Positions 27,857 through 35,830 of a DNA stretch of 64,000 nucleotides are shown here, piece by piece. The stretch comes from Mycolicibacterium komanii. Lineage in GTDB: Bacteria; Actinomycetota; Actinomycetes; Mycobacteriales; Mycobacteriaceae. Numbering within the stretch: the first letter of the stretch is position 1; every line of letters begins with the position of its first letter. Below the pieces are notes generated by a model. That model worked only from the letters and a program-made list of their open reading frames with translations, ran no database searches and was not told the origin of the DNA. The translations under genes were made by a program, and so were the position numbers. The stretch covers positions 152,409 to 216,408 of the forward strand of contig NZ_CVTA01000001.1 of the NCBI RefSeq assembly GCF_001050035.1, in the 5' to 3' direction.

Positions 27857-28774
27857 ATGGAACAGAATCTGCCCTTCGACGTCGATGCCCTGCTGATTTT
27901 CGGCAAGGTCGTGGAGAACCGGAGCCTGTCGAAGGCGGCGGCGCTGCTCGGCATGCCGAAGTCGACGGTCAGCCGCAAGCTGACCAAGCTGGAGTCCGAC
28001 CTCGGCATCAAACTGCTCCGCAAGAACACCCACCAGCTCACCGTCACCGACCTGGGCGAGCAGGTGTACGCGCACGCGGTCAACATCCTTGCCGAGGCCA
28101 ACGGTGTCCGCGCGCTCGTCGAGGGCAGCAGGCAGGAGCCTCAGGGCGAGCTGCGGGTGGCGATCCCGGTATTCGTCGGCATCGACTACGCCTCGCGTGT
28201 CGGCGCGGCGTTCCTGCGGCACTATCCCCACTCCCGACTGGACATCCGGCTGGTCGACAGCATGGTCGATCCGATCCGCGACGGCTTCGACGTGGTGTTC
28301 AGCACCGGCCCGCTGCAGGATTCCACACTGATCGCGCGCAAGGTGTTCAGCCTCGAGCTGTTCCTGTGTGCCTCACCGGAATTCCTCGCCGGGCTGCCGG
28401 AACCGATCCGCGACCCCGCGCAGCTGGACTCAGTTCCGTTCATCGACTTCGGATTCGGCGGGCCCCGCAGACTCACGGTCACCACCAAGGGTCGACGACG
28501 CGAGTTGACGCCGCCAGTGCGCGCGCGTGCCAACAACTTTCAGGTCTGCAAGCAGTACATCATGCAGGGACTCGGGTTCGGCGCCATGCCCACTCAGATC
28601 ATCTGCACCGCCGAGTTGCGCGAGGGCACGCTCGTTCCCGTGCTGCCGGAATGGCACCTCAAATCGCTCGACGTGCACATGGTCTATCCCTTCGAGCTGT
28701 CGTTCTCCACGCTGATCAGCGCCTTTTACGAGACCGCCTGCGAGATCATCGTCGAGAACATCGCCCGCGCCTGA
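27857..28774 (+). CDS. LysR family transcriptional regulator
   Basis: 305 residues: winged helix at the N-terminus (SLSKAAALLGMPKSTVSRKLTKLE) and a periplasmic-binding-like co-inducer domain (GELRVAIPVFVGIDYASRV, FDVVFSTGPLQ). ATG 27857 has AAGGAGG 4-11 bp upstream. It is divergent from the Rieske oxygenase operon, the classical position of a LysR activator, so control of that operon by a pathway intermediate is likely but inferred. Confidence 0.92.
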   Translation: MEQNLPFDVDALLIFGKVVENRSLSKAAALLGMPKSTVSRKLTKLESDLGIKLLRKNTHQLTVTDLGEQVYAHAVNILAEANGVRALVEGSRQEPQGELRVAIPVFVGIDYASRVGAAFLRHYPHSRLDIRLVDSMVDPIRDGFDVVFSTGPLQDSTLIARKVFSLELFLCASPEFLAGLPEPIRDPAQLDSVPFIDFGFGGPRRLTVTTKGRRRELTPPVRARANNFQVCKQYIMQGLGFGAMPTQIICTAELREGTLVPVLPEWHLKSLDVHMVYPFELSFSTLISAFYETACEIIVENIARA

Positions 28775-28885
28775 CGGCGCGCGATGGGGTGCGCCGCCGG
28801 TCACAGTTCGTCGCCCGCATGCATAACCGTCGGCGCAGGGGGAATACGTCGACCCGACTTTGCCCACGTCTAGCCGGGAGCCGGG

Positions 28886-31096
28886 ATGTCGAAGTACCTG
28901 TACGCGATAGGCGCCTTCAGTTTCCGCCGCCGATGGCTGGTGCTGGGTGTCTGGCTGGCGATCCTGACCGGCGTCGCCGCGGCGGGTATCGGCCTGCGCG
29001 GCCAACCCAGCGACGACTTCACCATTCCCGGCACCGAATCCCAACAGGCCGTCGAACGACTTCAAGAGAAGGTGCCCGCATTCAGCGGCGCCCAGACCCA
29101 GATCACGTTCGCGGCGCCGACCGATGCCAGGCTCACCGACCCGGCGGTGGCGGGCGCCATCGACCAGTCGCTGCAGAACCTGCAGGCGATCCCCGACGTC
29201 GCCGTCGCCGCAGGTCCCGCGCAATCGCGGCTGCTCTCCCCCGACGCGTCGGTCGGCCTCGGGACTCTGCAGTGGAGGGCGCAGCCCGGAGAGGTCGACG
29301 ACGCGTCGCTCCGCGCCGTGGAAGAGGCGATGCGGCCCGCGCAGGCCGCGGGCGTGCAGGTCGAGTACTCGGGCAGCGTCTACCCCGGATACAAGGTCGA
29401 GATCTCCGAACTACCCGAGATCATCGGCATCGGCATCGCGTTCCTGATCCTGGTGATCACCTTCGGAGCGGTCGTCGCCGCCGGGCTGCCGATCATCACC
29501 GCCTGCGTCGGTGTCGGGATTGGGGCACTGGGCATCTTCGCGACCGCCGCATTGATCGAAATGCCAACGGCCGCATTCTCGCTCGCACTCATGCTCGGCC
29601 TGTCCTGCGGCATCGACTACGCGCTGTTCATCCTGAACCGCTACCGCAACAACCTGCTGCTCCTGCGGCCGATGGAGGAATCGGTGGCGCTGGCCGTCGG
29701 CACCGCCGGTGGCGCCGTGGTGTTCGCGGCGCTGACGGTGATCATCGCGCTGTGCGGCCTGTCGATCGTCGGCATTCCGTTCCTGACCTATATGGGCCTG
29801 GCGGCCGCCGCGTCGGTGCTGATCGCGTTGTTGATCGCGATCACCCTGCTGCCCGCCCTTCTGGGCTTCGCAGGCAAACGCGTCGCCAAGTTCATCAAGA
29901 CTCCGCTGCAACCCAATCGCGCCAAGGAGGTCGCGCAGGTCGCCGCGTACACGCCGCACCGCACTATGGGAGCCCGGTGGGGACGCTTCGTCGTCGCCTT
30001 CCGCAAGCCCCTGCTGGTGATCGGGATCGCCGCGCTGGTGCTGATCGGCCTGCCCACCTTCGGCATGCACCTGGGCCTGCCCAGCGGGTCCTCGCAGCCG
30101 GAATCGAACACTTCGCGCAGGGCCTACGACCTGACCGCCGAGCATCTCGGGCCGGGGTTCAACGGTCCCCTCCTCGTCGTGGCCGACCTCTCCTTCGCGC
30201 GGGACCCCAACGCCGCGCAAACCATCGCCGACAATCTGCGCCGCGAGGAAGGCGTCGTGATGGCGGCGCCCGGTGTCGAACAGAACGGCACCGCGATCAT
30301 CCAGGTCATCCCCGCCACCGGACCCAACGACACCGCGACCGCCGATCTGGTCAAGCGCATCCGGGCCGACCGGGCCGCTATCGAAGGTGACAGCGGCGCA
30401 ACGATTCTCGTGGGCGGTACCACCGCATCCAACATCGACACCTCGGACAAACTGGCTGCCGCGCTGCCGATGTTCCTGTTGGTGGTCGTCGGCCTGGCGT
30501 TCGTGCTGCTGACGATCGCCTTCCGCGCAGCACTCGTGCCGGTGACGTCGATCCTGGGTTTCCTGCTCTCGGTCTTCGCCGCGCTGGGCGTCCAGGTGGC
30601 GGTGTTCCAATGGGGTTGGGGTGCCGACCTTCTCGGCATCACGCCCGGCGAGACCATCAGCTTCCTGCCGATCATCGTGCTGGCCATCATCTTCGGTCTG
30701 TCCAGTGACTATCAGGTGTTCGTGGTCTCCCGCATGAAGGAGGAATTGAGCCGGACCGACGACGCGCTCGACGCCGTGCGCAACGGGGTCGGCCTCTCCG
30801 CCCGCGTGGTCACCTCCGCCGCATTGATCATGTTCGGGGTGTTCATCGCGTTCCTGGCCGGCGGGGACCCGATCATCAAATCGGTGGGACTCACGCTGGC
30901 CGTCGGAGTCTTCCTGGACGCCTTCGTCGTTCGGCTCACGTTGATCCCGGCCATCATGAGCATCGTGGGCCGGCGAATGTGGGCGCACTCTCGGTGGTTC
31001 GAGAAGTACGTGCCCGACGTCGACATCGAGGGCACCGCACTCGAGCCCGCCGAGCCTGCCGAGATGGTTTCCAGCGGCACCACATCGCGCGGTTGA
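28886..31096 (+). CDS. MMPL-family (RND) transporter
   Basis: 736-residue inner-membrane transporter with about 12 helices in two halves, each a soluble loop followed by a helix bundle. It begins YAIGAFSFRRRWLVLGVWL, has the first proton-relay bundle around GLSCGIDYALFILNRYRNNL and the second around LAIIFGLSSDYQVFVVSRMKEEL, where the Asp-Tyr pairs needed by MmpL proteins are seen. It resembles the general actinobacterial MMPL exporters of lipids or drugs more than MmpL4/5 and lacks the long coiled coil. It stands alone; its C-terminal tail is acidic. A SigF-type promoter starts 2 bp after its stop and serves the next gene. Confidence 0.9.
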   Translation: MSKYLYAIGAFSFRRRWLVLGVWLAILTGVAAAGIGLRGQPSDDFTIPGTESQQAVERLQEKVPAFSGAQTQITFAAPTDARLTDPAVAGAIDQSLQNLQAIPDVAVAAGPAQSRLLSPDASVGLGTLQWRAQPGEVDDASLRAVEEAMRPAQAAGVQVEYSGSVYPGYKVEISELPEIIGIGIAFLILVITFGAVVAAGLPIITACVGVGIGALGIFATAALIEMPTAAFSLALMLGLSCGIDYALFILNRYRNNLLLLRPMEESVALAVGTAGGAVVFAALTVIIALCGLSIVGIPFLTYMGLAAAASVLIALLIAITLLPALLGFAGKRVAKFIKTPLQPNRAKEVAQVAAYTPHRTMGARWGRFVVAFRKPLLVIGIAALVLIGLPTFGMHLGLPSGSSQPESNTSRRAYDLTAEHLGPGFNGPLLVVADLSFARDPNAAQTIADNLRREEGVVMAAPGVEQNGTAIIQVIPATGPNDTATADLVKRIRADRAAIEGDSGATILVGGTTASNIDTSDKLAAALPMFLLVVVGLAFVLLTIAFRAALVPVTSILGFLLSVFAALGVQVAVFQWGWGADLLGITPGETISFLPIIVLAIIFGLSSDYQVFVVSRMKEELSRTDDALDAVRNGVGLSARVVTSAALIMFGVFIAFLAGGDPIIKSVGLTLAVGVFLDAFVVRLTLIPAIMSIVGRRMWAHSRWFEKYVPDVDIEGTALEPAEPAEMVSSGTTSRG

Positions 31097-31097
31097 C

Positions 31098-31121
31098 GTT
31101 TACCGCCTCCCCCTCGGGGTA
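31098..31121 (+). promoter_or_regulatory. SigF-type promoter of the crp-like gene
   Basis: GTTT (31098-31101), 15-bp spacer, GGGTA (31117-31121), matching the mycobacterial SigF consensus GTTT-N15-17-GGGTAT except for the last base. It lies 30 bp before the Crp-like gene. Confidence 0.65.
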
Positions 31122-31151
31122 GCCCCGCAGCCAACAGGGTTGGGAGTGGGC

Positions 31152-31874
31152 ATGCTGATGGTCGCCGGCGCCACGGCCGAGAAGGCCGTGGCGCGTGACA
31201 GCGAAGCCGTATTGGCGCGCTCGGCGATCATCCGGGGACTGGAACCGGCCGACAGGGCGACGCTGATCGGCTGCTTCTCCTACGACCGTTACGCGCCGGG
31301 CCAATGCATCTACCACGAAGGCCAACGGGATCGTCTCCTCTACGTCGTGATCGACGGAAAGGTCAAGATCGGCTGGCGCTGCGCGGACTTTCCCGAGAAG
31401 CTGCTCGGTGTCCTCGGCCCGTCGGAGATCTTCGGCGCCGAGTCCGTGTTCGACTCCGGACCGCGCACGGGTTCGGCCACGGCCCTGACGCCCGTGCTCG
31501 TCGCCGTCATCGACCGCGACGCGTTGCACACCTGCATCGACGACAGCCCGCACATCACCGAGCAGCTGATGCGCCTTCTGGCGCGGAACCTGCGGCGTGC
31601 CGAAGACCTCATCACCGACCTGAACTTCACCGACGTCCCCGGGCGGATCGCCAAACAACTCCTTCACCTCGCACAGCGTTTCGGCGCCCGCCAGGATCGG
31701 CAGTTGCGCGTCGACCACGGCTTGACCCAGGCTGAGATCGCCCAATTAGTCGGCGCCTCAAGGGAATCGGTCAACAAGGCGTTGTCCGAGTTCGTCAACC
31801 GCGGCTGGATCACCGTGACCGGCAAGAGCCTGGTGATCCACCAGGCCGAGCTGCTCGCCCGACGGGCCCGCTGA
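31152..31874 (+). CDS. Crp/Fnr-family regulator, paralogue of mycobacterial Crp
   Basis: 240 residues: cyclic-nucleotide-binding-type beta-barrel (ERLLYV-like strand DRLLYVVIDGKVKIGWR, then LLGVLGPSEIFGAES with the phosphate-binding segment altered from the usual GELS), dimer helix, and a winged helix LTQAEIAQLVGASRESVNKAL that closely resembles that of M. tuberculosis Crp (Rv3676). The change in the cassette to FGAES questions cAMP binding. The ATG at 31152 is 5 bp after GGGAG; an ATG at 31158 is also possible. A SigF-type promoter precedes it. Confidence 0.88.
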   Translation: MLMVAGATAEKAVARDSEAVLARSAIIRGLEPADRATLIGCFSYDRYAPGQCIYHEGQRDRLLYVVIDGKVKIGWRCADFPEKLLGVLGPSEIFGAESVFDSGPRTGSATALTPVLVAVIDRDALHTCIDDSPHITEQLMRLLARNLRRAEDLITDLNFTDVPGRIAKQLLHLAQRFGARQDRQLRVDHGLTQAEIAQLVGASRESVNKALSEFVNRGWITVTGKSLVIHQAELLARRAR

Positions 31875-31905
31875 CTCCGAGCTAACTTTCTTGCCCGCGG
31901 CGGGA

Positions 31906-31929
31906 GTTGTATCCGCCGCCGGTGGGTAA
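31906..31929 (+). promoter_or_regulatory. Weak SigF-like promoter of the small membrane gene
   Basis: GTTG (31906-31909), 14-bp spacer, GGGTAA (31924-31929), 10 bp before the ATG at 31940. The -35 box is off by one base and the spacer is short, so this is weaker than the other two. Confidence 0.4.
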
Positions 31930-31939
31930 TCCGAGGAGC

Positions 31940-32122
31940 ATGGACCCCGACACATTGGTCGCGATGGCAGGTTTGACGGCGCTGGGCGCCGCAGTGTTCA
32001 CGGGTGCGATCTGGGACAGTCCGCTGGTCAGCGCACCTGCCCGGCTCACCAGGCAGCGGCCCTACGGCAAGCACGCGATGCCCGTCAGCACGGCGAGTAA
32101 GGCGCGCGAGTTCGCCGGTTGA
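31940..32122 (+). CDS. Small membrane protein, unknown function
   Basis: 60 residues with one hydrophobic segment (MAGLTALGAAVFTGAIW) followed by a basic soluble tail RLTRQRPYGKHAMP. GAGGAG lies immediately before the ATG, rather close for efficient use; the internal Met at codon 9 is an alternative start. It is located between the Crp paralogue and the SigF-like gene and has a SigF-like promoter, so a stress-induced small membrane protein is plausible. Confidence 0.5.
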   Translation: MDPDTLVAMAGLTALGAAVFTGAIWDSPLVSAPARLTRQRPYGKHAMPVSTASKAREFAG

Positions 32123-32175
32123 CCACGCAAGCGCCCGTCGACGGTTACGCTGACCACAGGACCCCGTCGGGCAAC

Positions 32176-32202
32176 GTTTCGACAAGCCACCCGAGGGGGT
32201 AA
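32176..32202 (+). promoter_or_regulatory. SigF-type promoter of the sigma-factor gene
   Basis: GTTT (32176-32179), 17-bp spacer, GGGTAA (32197-32202), close to the SigF consensus GTTT-N15-17-GGGTAT, 74 bp upstream of the sigma gene. It implies autoregulation or control by another SigF protein. Confidence 0.68.
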
Positions 32203-32276
32203 ACCGCAGCAACCACAGGTTCAGACCCGAGCCGTGCGATCCATACGGCCGGGGTCGGAAGTTAGGAGCCTGTGTG

Positions 32277-33137
32277 GTGTCAGAGGCGAATTCTGAATAC
32301 GCAGATGTTGCGGACATGTTCCGCCGCCTGAGAACGCTTGACGAGGGATCGCTCCCCCATCGGCGCCAGCGCGAGGCGATCGTCGCCCGGACGCTGCCGC
32401 TCGCCGACCACGTGGCTCGCCGCTACCGCAACCGCGGTGAGCCGATCGACGACCTGATTCAAGCCGCTCGGGTCGGACTCGTGAACGCCGTGAACCGCTT
32501 CGATCCCGACAACGGCGCCGATTTCCTGTCGTTCGCGATCCCGACCATCATGGGCGAGGTACGCCGACACTTCCGAGACTACGGCTGGGCGGTGAAGGTA
32601 CCGCGCCGGCTCAAGGACCTGCAGGGCCAGTTGGTCAAGGCCCGCGCGGAGTTGTCACAGCAGATCGGGCGGGCGCCGACGCCGTCCGAGGTCGCCAAGC
32701 ACCTCGGAATCGAACGCGAGGCGGTGATGGAGGCGACCATCGCCAGCAGCAACTACTCCACGCTGTCGACCGATGTCCAGGCCTCCGCCGACGACGAGTT
32801 CCGCTCGGTCGGCGACACGCTCGGCGACATCGATCCGAACATCGACAAGGTGGTCGACCTCGAAACCGTGCGTCCGCTGATCGCGGCGCTGCCCGAGCGC
32901 GAGAAGACCGTGCTGATGCTGCGTTTCTTCGAGAGCATGACGCAGACCCAGATCGCCGAGCGCATGGGCTATTCGCAGATGCACGTGTCGCGGCTGCTCG
33001 CCCAGGCACTCCGCCGACTCCGTGAGCAGGTGTGCGAACCGGGTTACGACGGTGTGGAGGTCGAAGCCGCCAATCGCCGCCGCCGCCCGTCCGCCGTCAC
33101 ACCCGCGACGGCGCCCCGCCTCAAACGCGGCGCCTGA
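32277..33137 (+). CDS. SigF-like (SigB/SigF/SigG group) RNA polymerase sigma factor
   Basis: 286 residues with regions 2, 3 and 4: EYADVADMFRRL and LPLADHVARRYRNRGEP at the start, DLIQAARVGLVNAV and FAIPTIMGEVRRHFRDYGW for core and -10 binding, and the region 4 helix-turn-helix MTQTQIAERMGYSQMHVSRLL. Very similar in layout to M. tuberculosis SigF, but without an anti-sigma (RsbW/UsfX) gene directly in front. It has an extra basic C-terminal tail of about 30 residues (ANRRRRPSAV). GTG at 32277 is 8 bp after AGGAG; GTG 32274 is possible. SigF-type promoter upstream. Confidence 0.92.
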   Translation: MSEANSEYADVADMFRRLRTLDEGSLPHRRQREAIVARTLPLADHVARRYRNRGEPIDDLIQAARVGLVNAVNRFDPDNGADFLSFAIPTIMGEVRRHFRDYGWAVKVPRRLKDLQGQLVKARAELSQQIGRAPTPSEVAKHLGIEREAVMEATIASSNYSTLSTDVQASADDEFRSVGDTLGDIDPNIDKVVDLETVRPLIAALPEREKTVLMLRFFESMTQTQIAERMGYSQMHVSRLLAQALRRLREQVCEPGYDGVEVEAANRRRRPSAVTPATAPRLKRGA

Positions 33138-33140
33138 GCC

Positions 33141-33572
33141 TCACCGGGGCACGAAGACCGGCGCGTAGACGGTCTCGCCGTCGCGGTCCTGACGTTCGAA
33201 GCGCACCTCGACCGGAAGGCCAACGCGCATCGAATCGGGCTGACAGTCAACGATGTTGGTGGCGATCCGAAGACCTGGCTGTTCGTCGAGTTCGACGATC
33301 GCGATGACGTACGGCAGCGGAACCGCCGGGTTGAACGGCTGGTGGTTGACGGTGTAGGTGAACACGGTGCCGCGCCCCGACACCGGTTGCGCGGCGAGCT
33401 CTCCTCCGCAGTCCGGACAGTCGGCGGCCGGCGGCGACACCCACCGTCGGCAACGCTCACAGCGCGCGATCAGCAGCTGGTTGTCGCGTCCGCCCGTCCA
33501 GAACGCCCGGTTGCGCTCATCGAGGCCGGGCAACATCCTCGGCGCGGCGGCGGGTGGCATGTCGTCGGACAC
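33141..33572 (-). CDS. DUF35 OB-fold protein with zinc ribbon
   Basis: 143 residues: N-terminal helix LDERNRAFWTGG, a rubredoxin-like zinc ribbon with two C-x2-C pairs (CERC and CPDC), then an OB-fold with TVFTYTVNHQPFNP and VIAIVELDEQPGLRIATNI. DUF35 proteins pair with thiolase-like proteins in CoA-thioester metabolism; ChsH2-Ltp2 of steroid side-chain cleavage is the known model. The thiolase-like partner is divergent, 92 bp away. GTG at 33572 is my choice; the frame is open to ATG 33608. Confidence 0.85.
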   Translation of the reverse strand: MSDDMPPAAAPRMLPGLDERNRAFWTGGRDNQLLIARCERCRRWVSPPAADCPDCGGELAAQPVSGRGTVFTYTVNHQPFNPAVPLPYVIAIVELDEQPGLRIATNIVDCQPDSMRVGLPVEVRFERQDRDGETVYAPVFVPR

Positions 33573-33664
33573 GCCTTCAGAACGTACAGTCTCGAGCGGG
33601 GGCATCACAGGAAACCCGCCGCGCGACGGGTATTCGGGCGGCGACGAGGCGAGGCGGTGGCCGA

Positions 33665-34858
33665 TTGCGCACGTTCGAGAAGGACGCGATCATCAGCGGG
33701 CTCGGCATCTCCCGCATCGGCCGGCGCACCGGGATCCCCGGAATCGATCTGACGATGGAGGCGGCGCGGGACGCCGTCGCCGATGCCGGCCTCACACCCG
33801 ACGACATCGACGGCATCGTCACCTTCGGAGATACGCCGCTGACCGAAGTCGTTGCGGCACTAAGTACTCCGGCGGTTGACCAGGGTTACGGTTTCCCCAC
33901 CGGAGGTGTGCTCACCCCGGTGATGTCGGCGATGGTTGCGGTGTCCGAGCGACGCGCACGGCATGTGCTGGTGTATCGGACCGTGCAGATGCTCGGCGGG
34001 ACGATGACACAGGCGCCGCCCACCGCCGGACCGAACCCGTTGGCGAATCCGCCGATCGAACCCCGCGTTCCCGGTGCCCGGCGCAGGCTGGGTCCGTTCG
34101 GCGACATCGACGAGCTGTTGGCCGCACACGCGTACTCGGCGGCGAACTGGCTGGCCATGCACTGCCGCCGGCATATGGAGCTGTACGGGACGACCAAGGA
34201 ACAGCTCGGTTGGCTCGCGATCAACAGCAGAGCCAACGCCGCGCTCAATCCGCTTGCCGCCTACCGAGATCCGATGACCATGGCGGACTACCTGGCGGCG
34301 CGGCCGGTGTCCACGCCGTTCGGACTGTTCGACTGCGACGTTCCGATCGACGGTTCGATCGCGTTCGTGATCTCGCACGCCGACTACGCGGTGGACTGCC
34401 CTCAGCCGCCCGTGGCCGTCGAAGCCGTTGGCGGAGCGTATGGTTCGGGTGGCTGGTTCCACCGCGACGACTTCCCGAAGATGGCGTCGACCGATGCGGC
34501 GGCCGAGATGTGGTCGCGCACCGACTTGACGCCATCGGACGTCGACGTCGCCGAACTCTACGACGGTTTCACCTTTCTGACGTTCGCGTGGCTCGAGGCG
34601 CTGGGGTTCTGCGCGGACGGCGAGGCGGGCCCGTTCGTCGAAGGCGCGGCCCGGATCGCGCTCGACGGCGAGCTGCCGCTCAACACCTACGGAGGACAGC
34701 TGTCGGCGGGCCGGATGCACGGCTACTGGCTGCTGCACGAGGCGTGTCTGCAACTGCGCGGACAGGCCGGTGACCGGCAGGTGGCGAGTCGGCCCGAGGT
34801 GGCGGTCGCCGCGGCCGGCGGCGGGCCGATCGCGGGCTGTCTGCTGTTGACGCGCTGA
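33665..34858 (+). CDS. Thiolase-like lipid-transfer protein (Ltp type)
   Basis: 397 residues of the thiolase fold without the usual catalytic Cys: the segment where it should be reads QGYGFPTGGVLTPVMS. Conserved parts are DAIISGLGISRIGR, the MEAARDAVADAGLTPDDIDG helix, AELYDGFTFLTFAWLEALGFC and LNTYGGQLSAGRMHGYW near the C-terminus. Such Cys-less members (Ltp2 type) are aldol-lyases or carriers, not thiolases. The frame's best start is TTG 33665 (LRTFEKD); no ATG or GTG is in place. Works most likely with the divergent DUF35 protein. Confidence 0.85.
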   Translation: MRTFEKDAIISGLGISRIGRRTGIPGIDLTMEAARDAVADAGLTPDDIDGIVTFGDTPLTEVVAALSTPAVDQGYGFPTGGVLTPVMSAMVAVSERRARHVLVYRTVQMLGGTMTQAPPTAGPNPLANPPIEPRVPGARRRLGPFGDIDELLAAHAYSAANWLAMHCRRHMELYGTTKEQLGWLAINSRANAALNPLAAYRDPMTMADYLAARPVSTPFGLFDCDVPIDGSIAFVISHADYAVDCPQPPVAVEAVGGAYGSGGWFHRDDFPKMASTDAAAEMWSRTDLTPSDVDVAELYDGFTFLTFAWLEALGFCADGEAGPFVEGAARIALDGELPLNTYGGQLSAGRMHGYWLLHEACLQLRGQAGDRQVASRPEVAVAAAGGGPIAGCLLLTR

Positions 34859-34860
34859 AC

Positions 34861-35244
34861 TCAGTCGTCGGTGCGCTGTGGCCGTCGCAGCGCGCCCCAG
34901 AGCCCGACGCCGATGCCGATGACCGCACCGCCGAGTCCGATGACCCGCTGCGAGCGCCTCATCTCGTGGTGCACACCCATACCGCCGAGCAGATCGGCCG
35001 CGTCGGCGCCGCCCGAGGCCAGGAACCACCCCCGGGTGTCGCGGCCGCGCACCGCGGTGGCCAGCAGCAGCCCCCCGATGAGCGCGTCGCGGTAGCCCAT
35101 CGAGCGCAGCAGTAGCTGCGTCGTCGGCGCCGGCTCCTCCGGGTCACCCCACAGCCGGTTGGCCTTGAGCGGATCGACCAGAAACGACACCCCGGATGCG
35201 AAGCGGATACTGCCCGCGACGAGCGCGGCGCGGTCGAGTGACAT
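34861..35244 (-). CDS. Small membrane protein, DUF4267-like
   Basis: 127 residues with an oxidoreductase-free hydrophobic pattern of about four short helices: AALVAGSIRFASGVSFLVDP, SMGYRDALIGGLLLATAVRG, GWFLASGGADAADLLGG and VIGLGGAVIGIGVGLWGAL. Membrane protein of unknown role. ATG 35244 is the only sensible start. It is convergent with the thiolase-like gene, 2 bp apart. The 130-bp gap upstream contains a 31-codon open frame (35293-35388) that I do not call. Confidence 0.72.
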   Translation of the reverse strand: MSLDRAALVAGSIRFASGVSFLVDPLKANRLWGDPEEPAPTTQLLLRSMGYRDALIGGLLLATAVRGRDTRGWFLASGGADAADLLGGMGVHHEMRRSQRVIGLGGAVIGIGVGLWGALRRPQRTDD

Positions 35245-35374
35245 GGCCCGCAGCCTAGGCCGCGACGGTGCGCGACGAGCTAGTTTTCCGGCATGACCGA
35301 TAACCCTCTGTACGAGGCGGGTTCCGCCGCGATGATCCTGTCGATGGCGGCGCGGCGCATGGTCGACGGCACGG

Positions 35375-35803
35375 TCAGCCGGTGGTGAACAGCTCGAGCT
35401 GGATGTTGTCGGGATCGCGGAACACCACGGTCGCGAACGGAAAAGGCTCCTCGGCCGCCCGCACACCGGAATGCTCTATGCCGAGTTCGTCGAGCCGTCG
35501 CGTCCATGCGTCCAGCTCGGCACGCGACGCCACATTCAGCGCCACGTGATCCAATCCCGTTCGGGCCTCGTCGAATTGGTTGCCATCGTTGCCGGTGTTG
35601 GTGTGCAGGCCGATGACGATGCCGGAGCGCGGCTCGATCAGTAGTTCGCCGTATCCGGTGTCCTCGCGTTCGTAGTGGGGGAACTTCATCGGCACCCGAT
35701 CGGCCGCGAGCAGCCGTTGATACCAGGCCAGGCTGGCCTCGAGATCGGTCACGGTGATGGAGATGTGGTGGATGCCGGTGATACCTGGGGCGTCGTCGCT
35801 CAT
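35375..35803 (-). CDS. VOC/glyoxalase-family protein
   Basis: 142-residue metal-dependent-type vicinal oxygen chelate protein with two beta-alpha-beta modules: GIHHISITVTDLEASLAWYQ, supplying the first His, and GLDHVALNVASRAELDAW, then VFRDPDNIQLELFT with the Glu ligand. Substrate unknown; these can be lyases, dioxygenases or resistance proteins. Alone, 27 bp before the esterase stop in the same direction. Confidence 0.88.
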   Translation of the reverse strand: MSDDAPGITGIHHISITVTDLEASLAWYQRLLAADRVPMKFPHYEREDTGYGELLIEPRSGIVIGLHTNTGNDGNQFDEARTGLDHVALNVASRAELDAWTRRLDELGIEHSGVRAAEEPFPFATVVFRDPDNIQLELFTTG

Positions 35804-35830
35804 CCCCCTACCGTAGAACCGAACGGCGGG

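Noticed and set aside
27613..30390. 925-codon plus-strand frame over LysR and MMPL genes
   Set aside because: A frame-shadow of two well-defined genes, extremely rich in Arg and Pro.
35293..35388. 31-codon open frame starting MTDNPLYEAG
   Set aside because: Very short, overlaps the end of the VOC gene, no ribosome site. It could be a remnant of a longer gene but nothing proves it.
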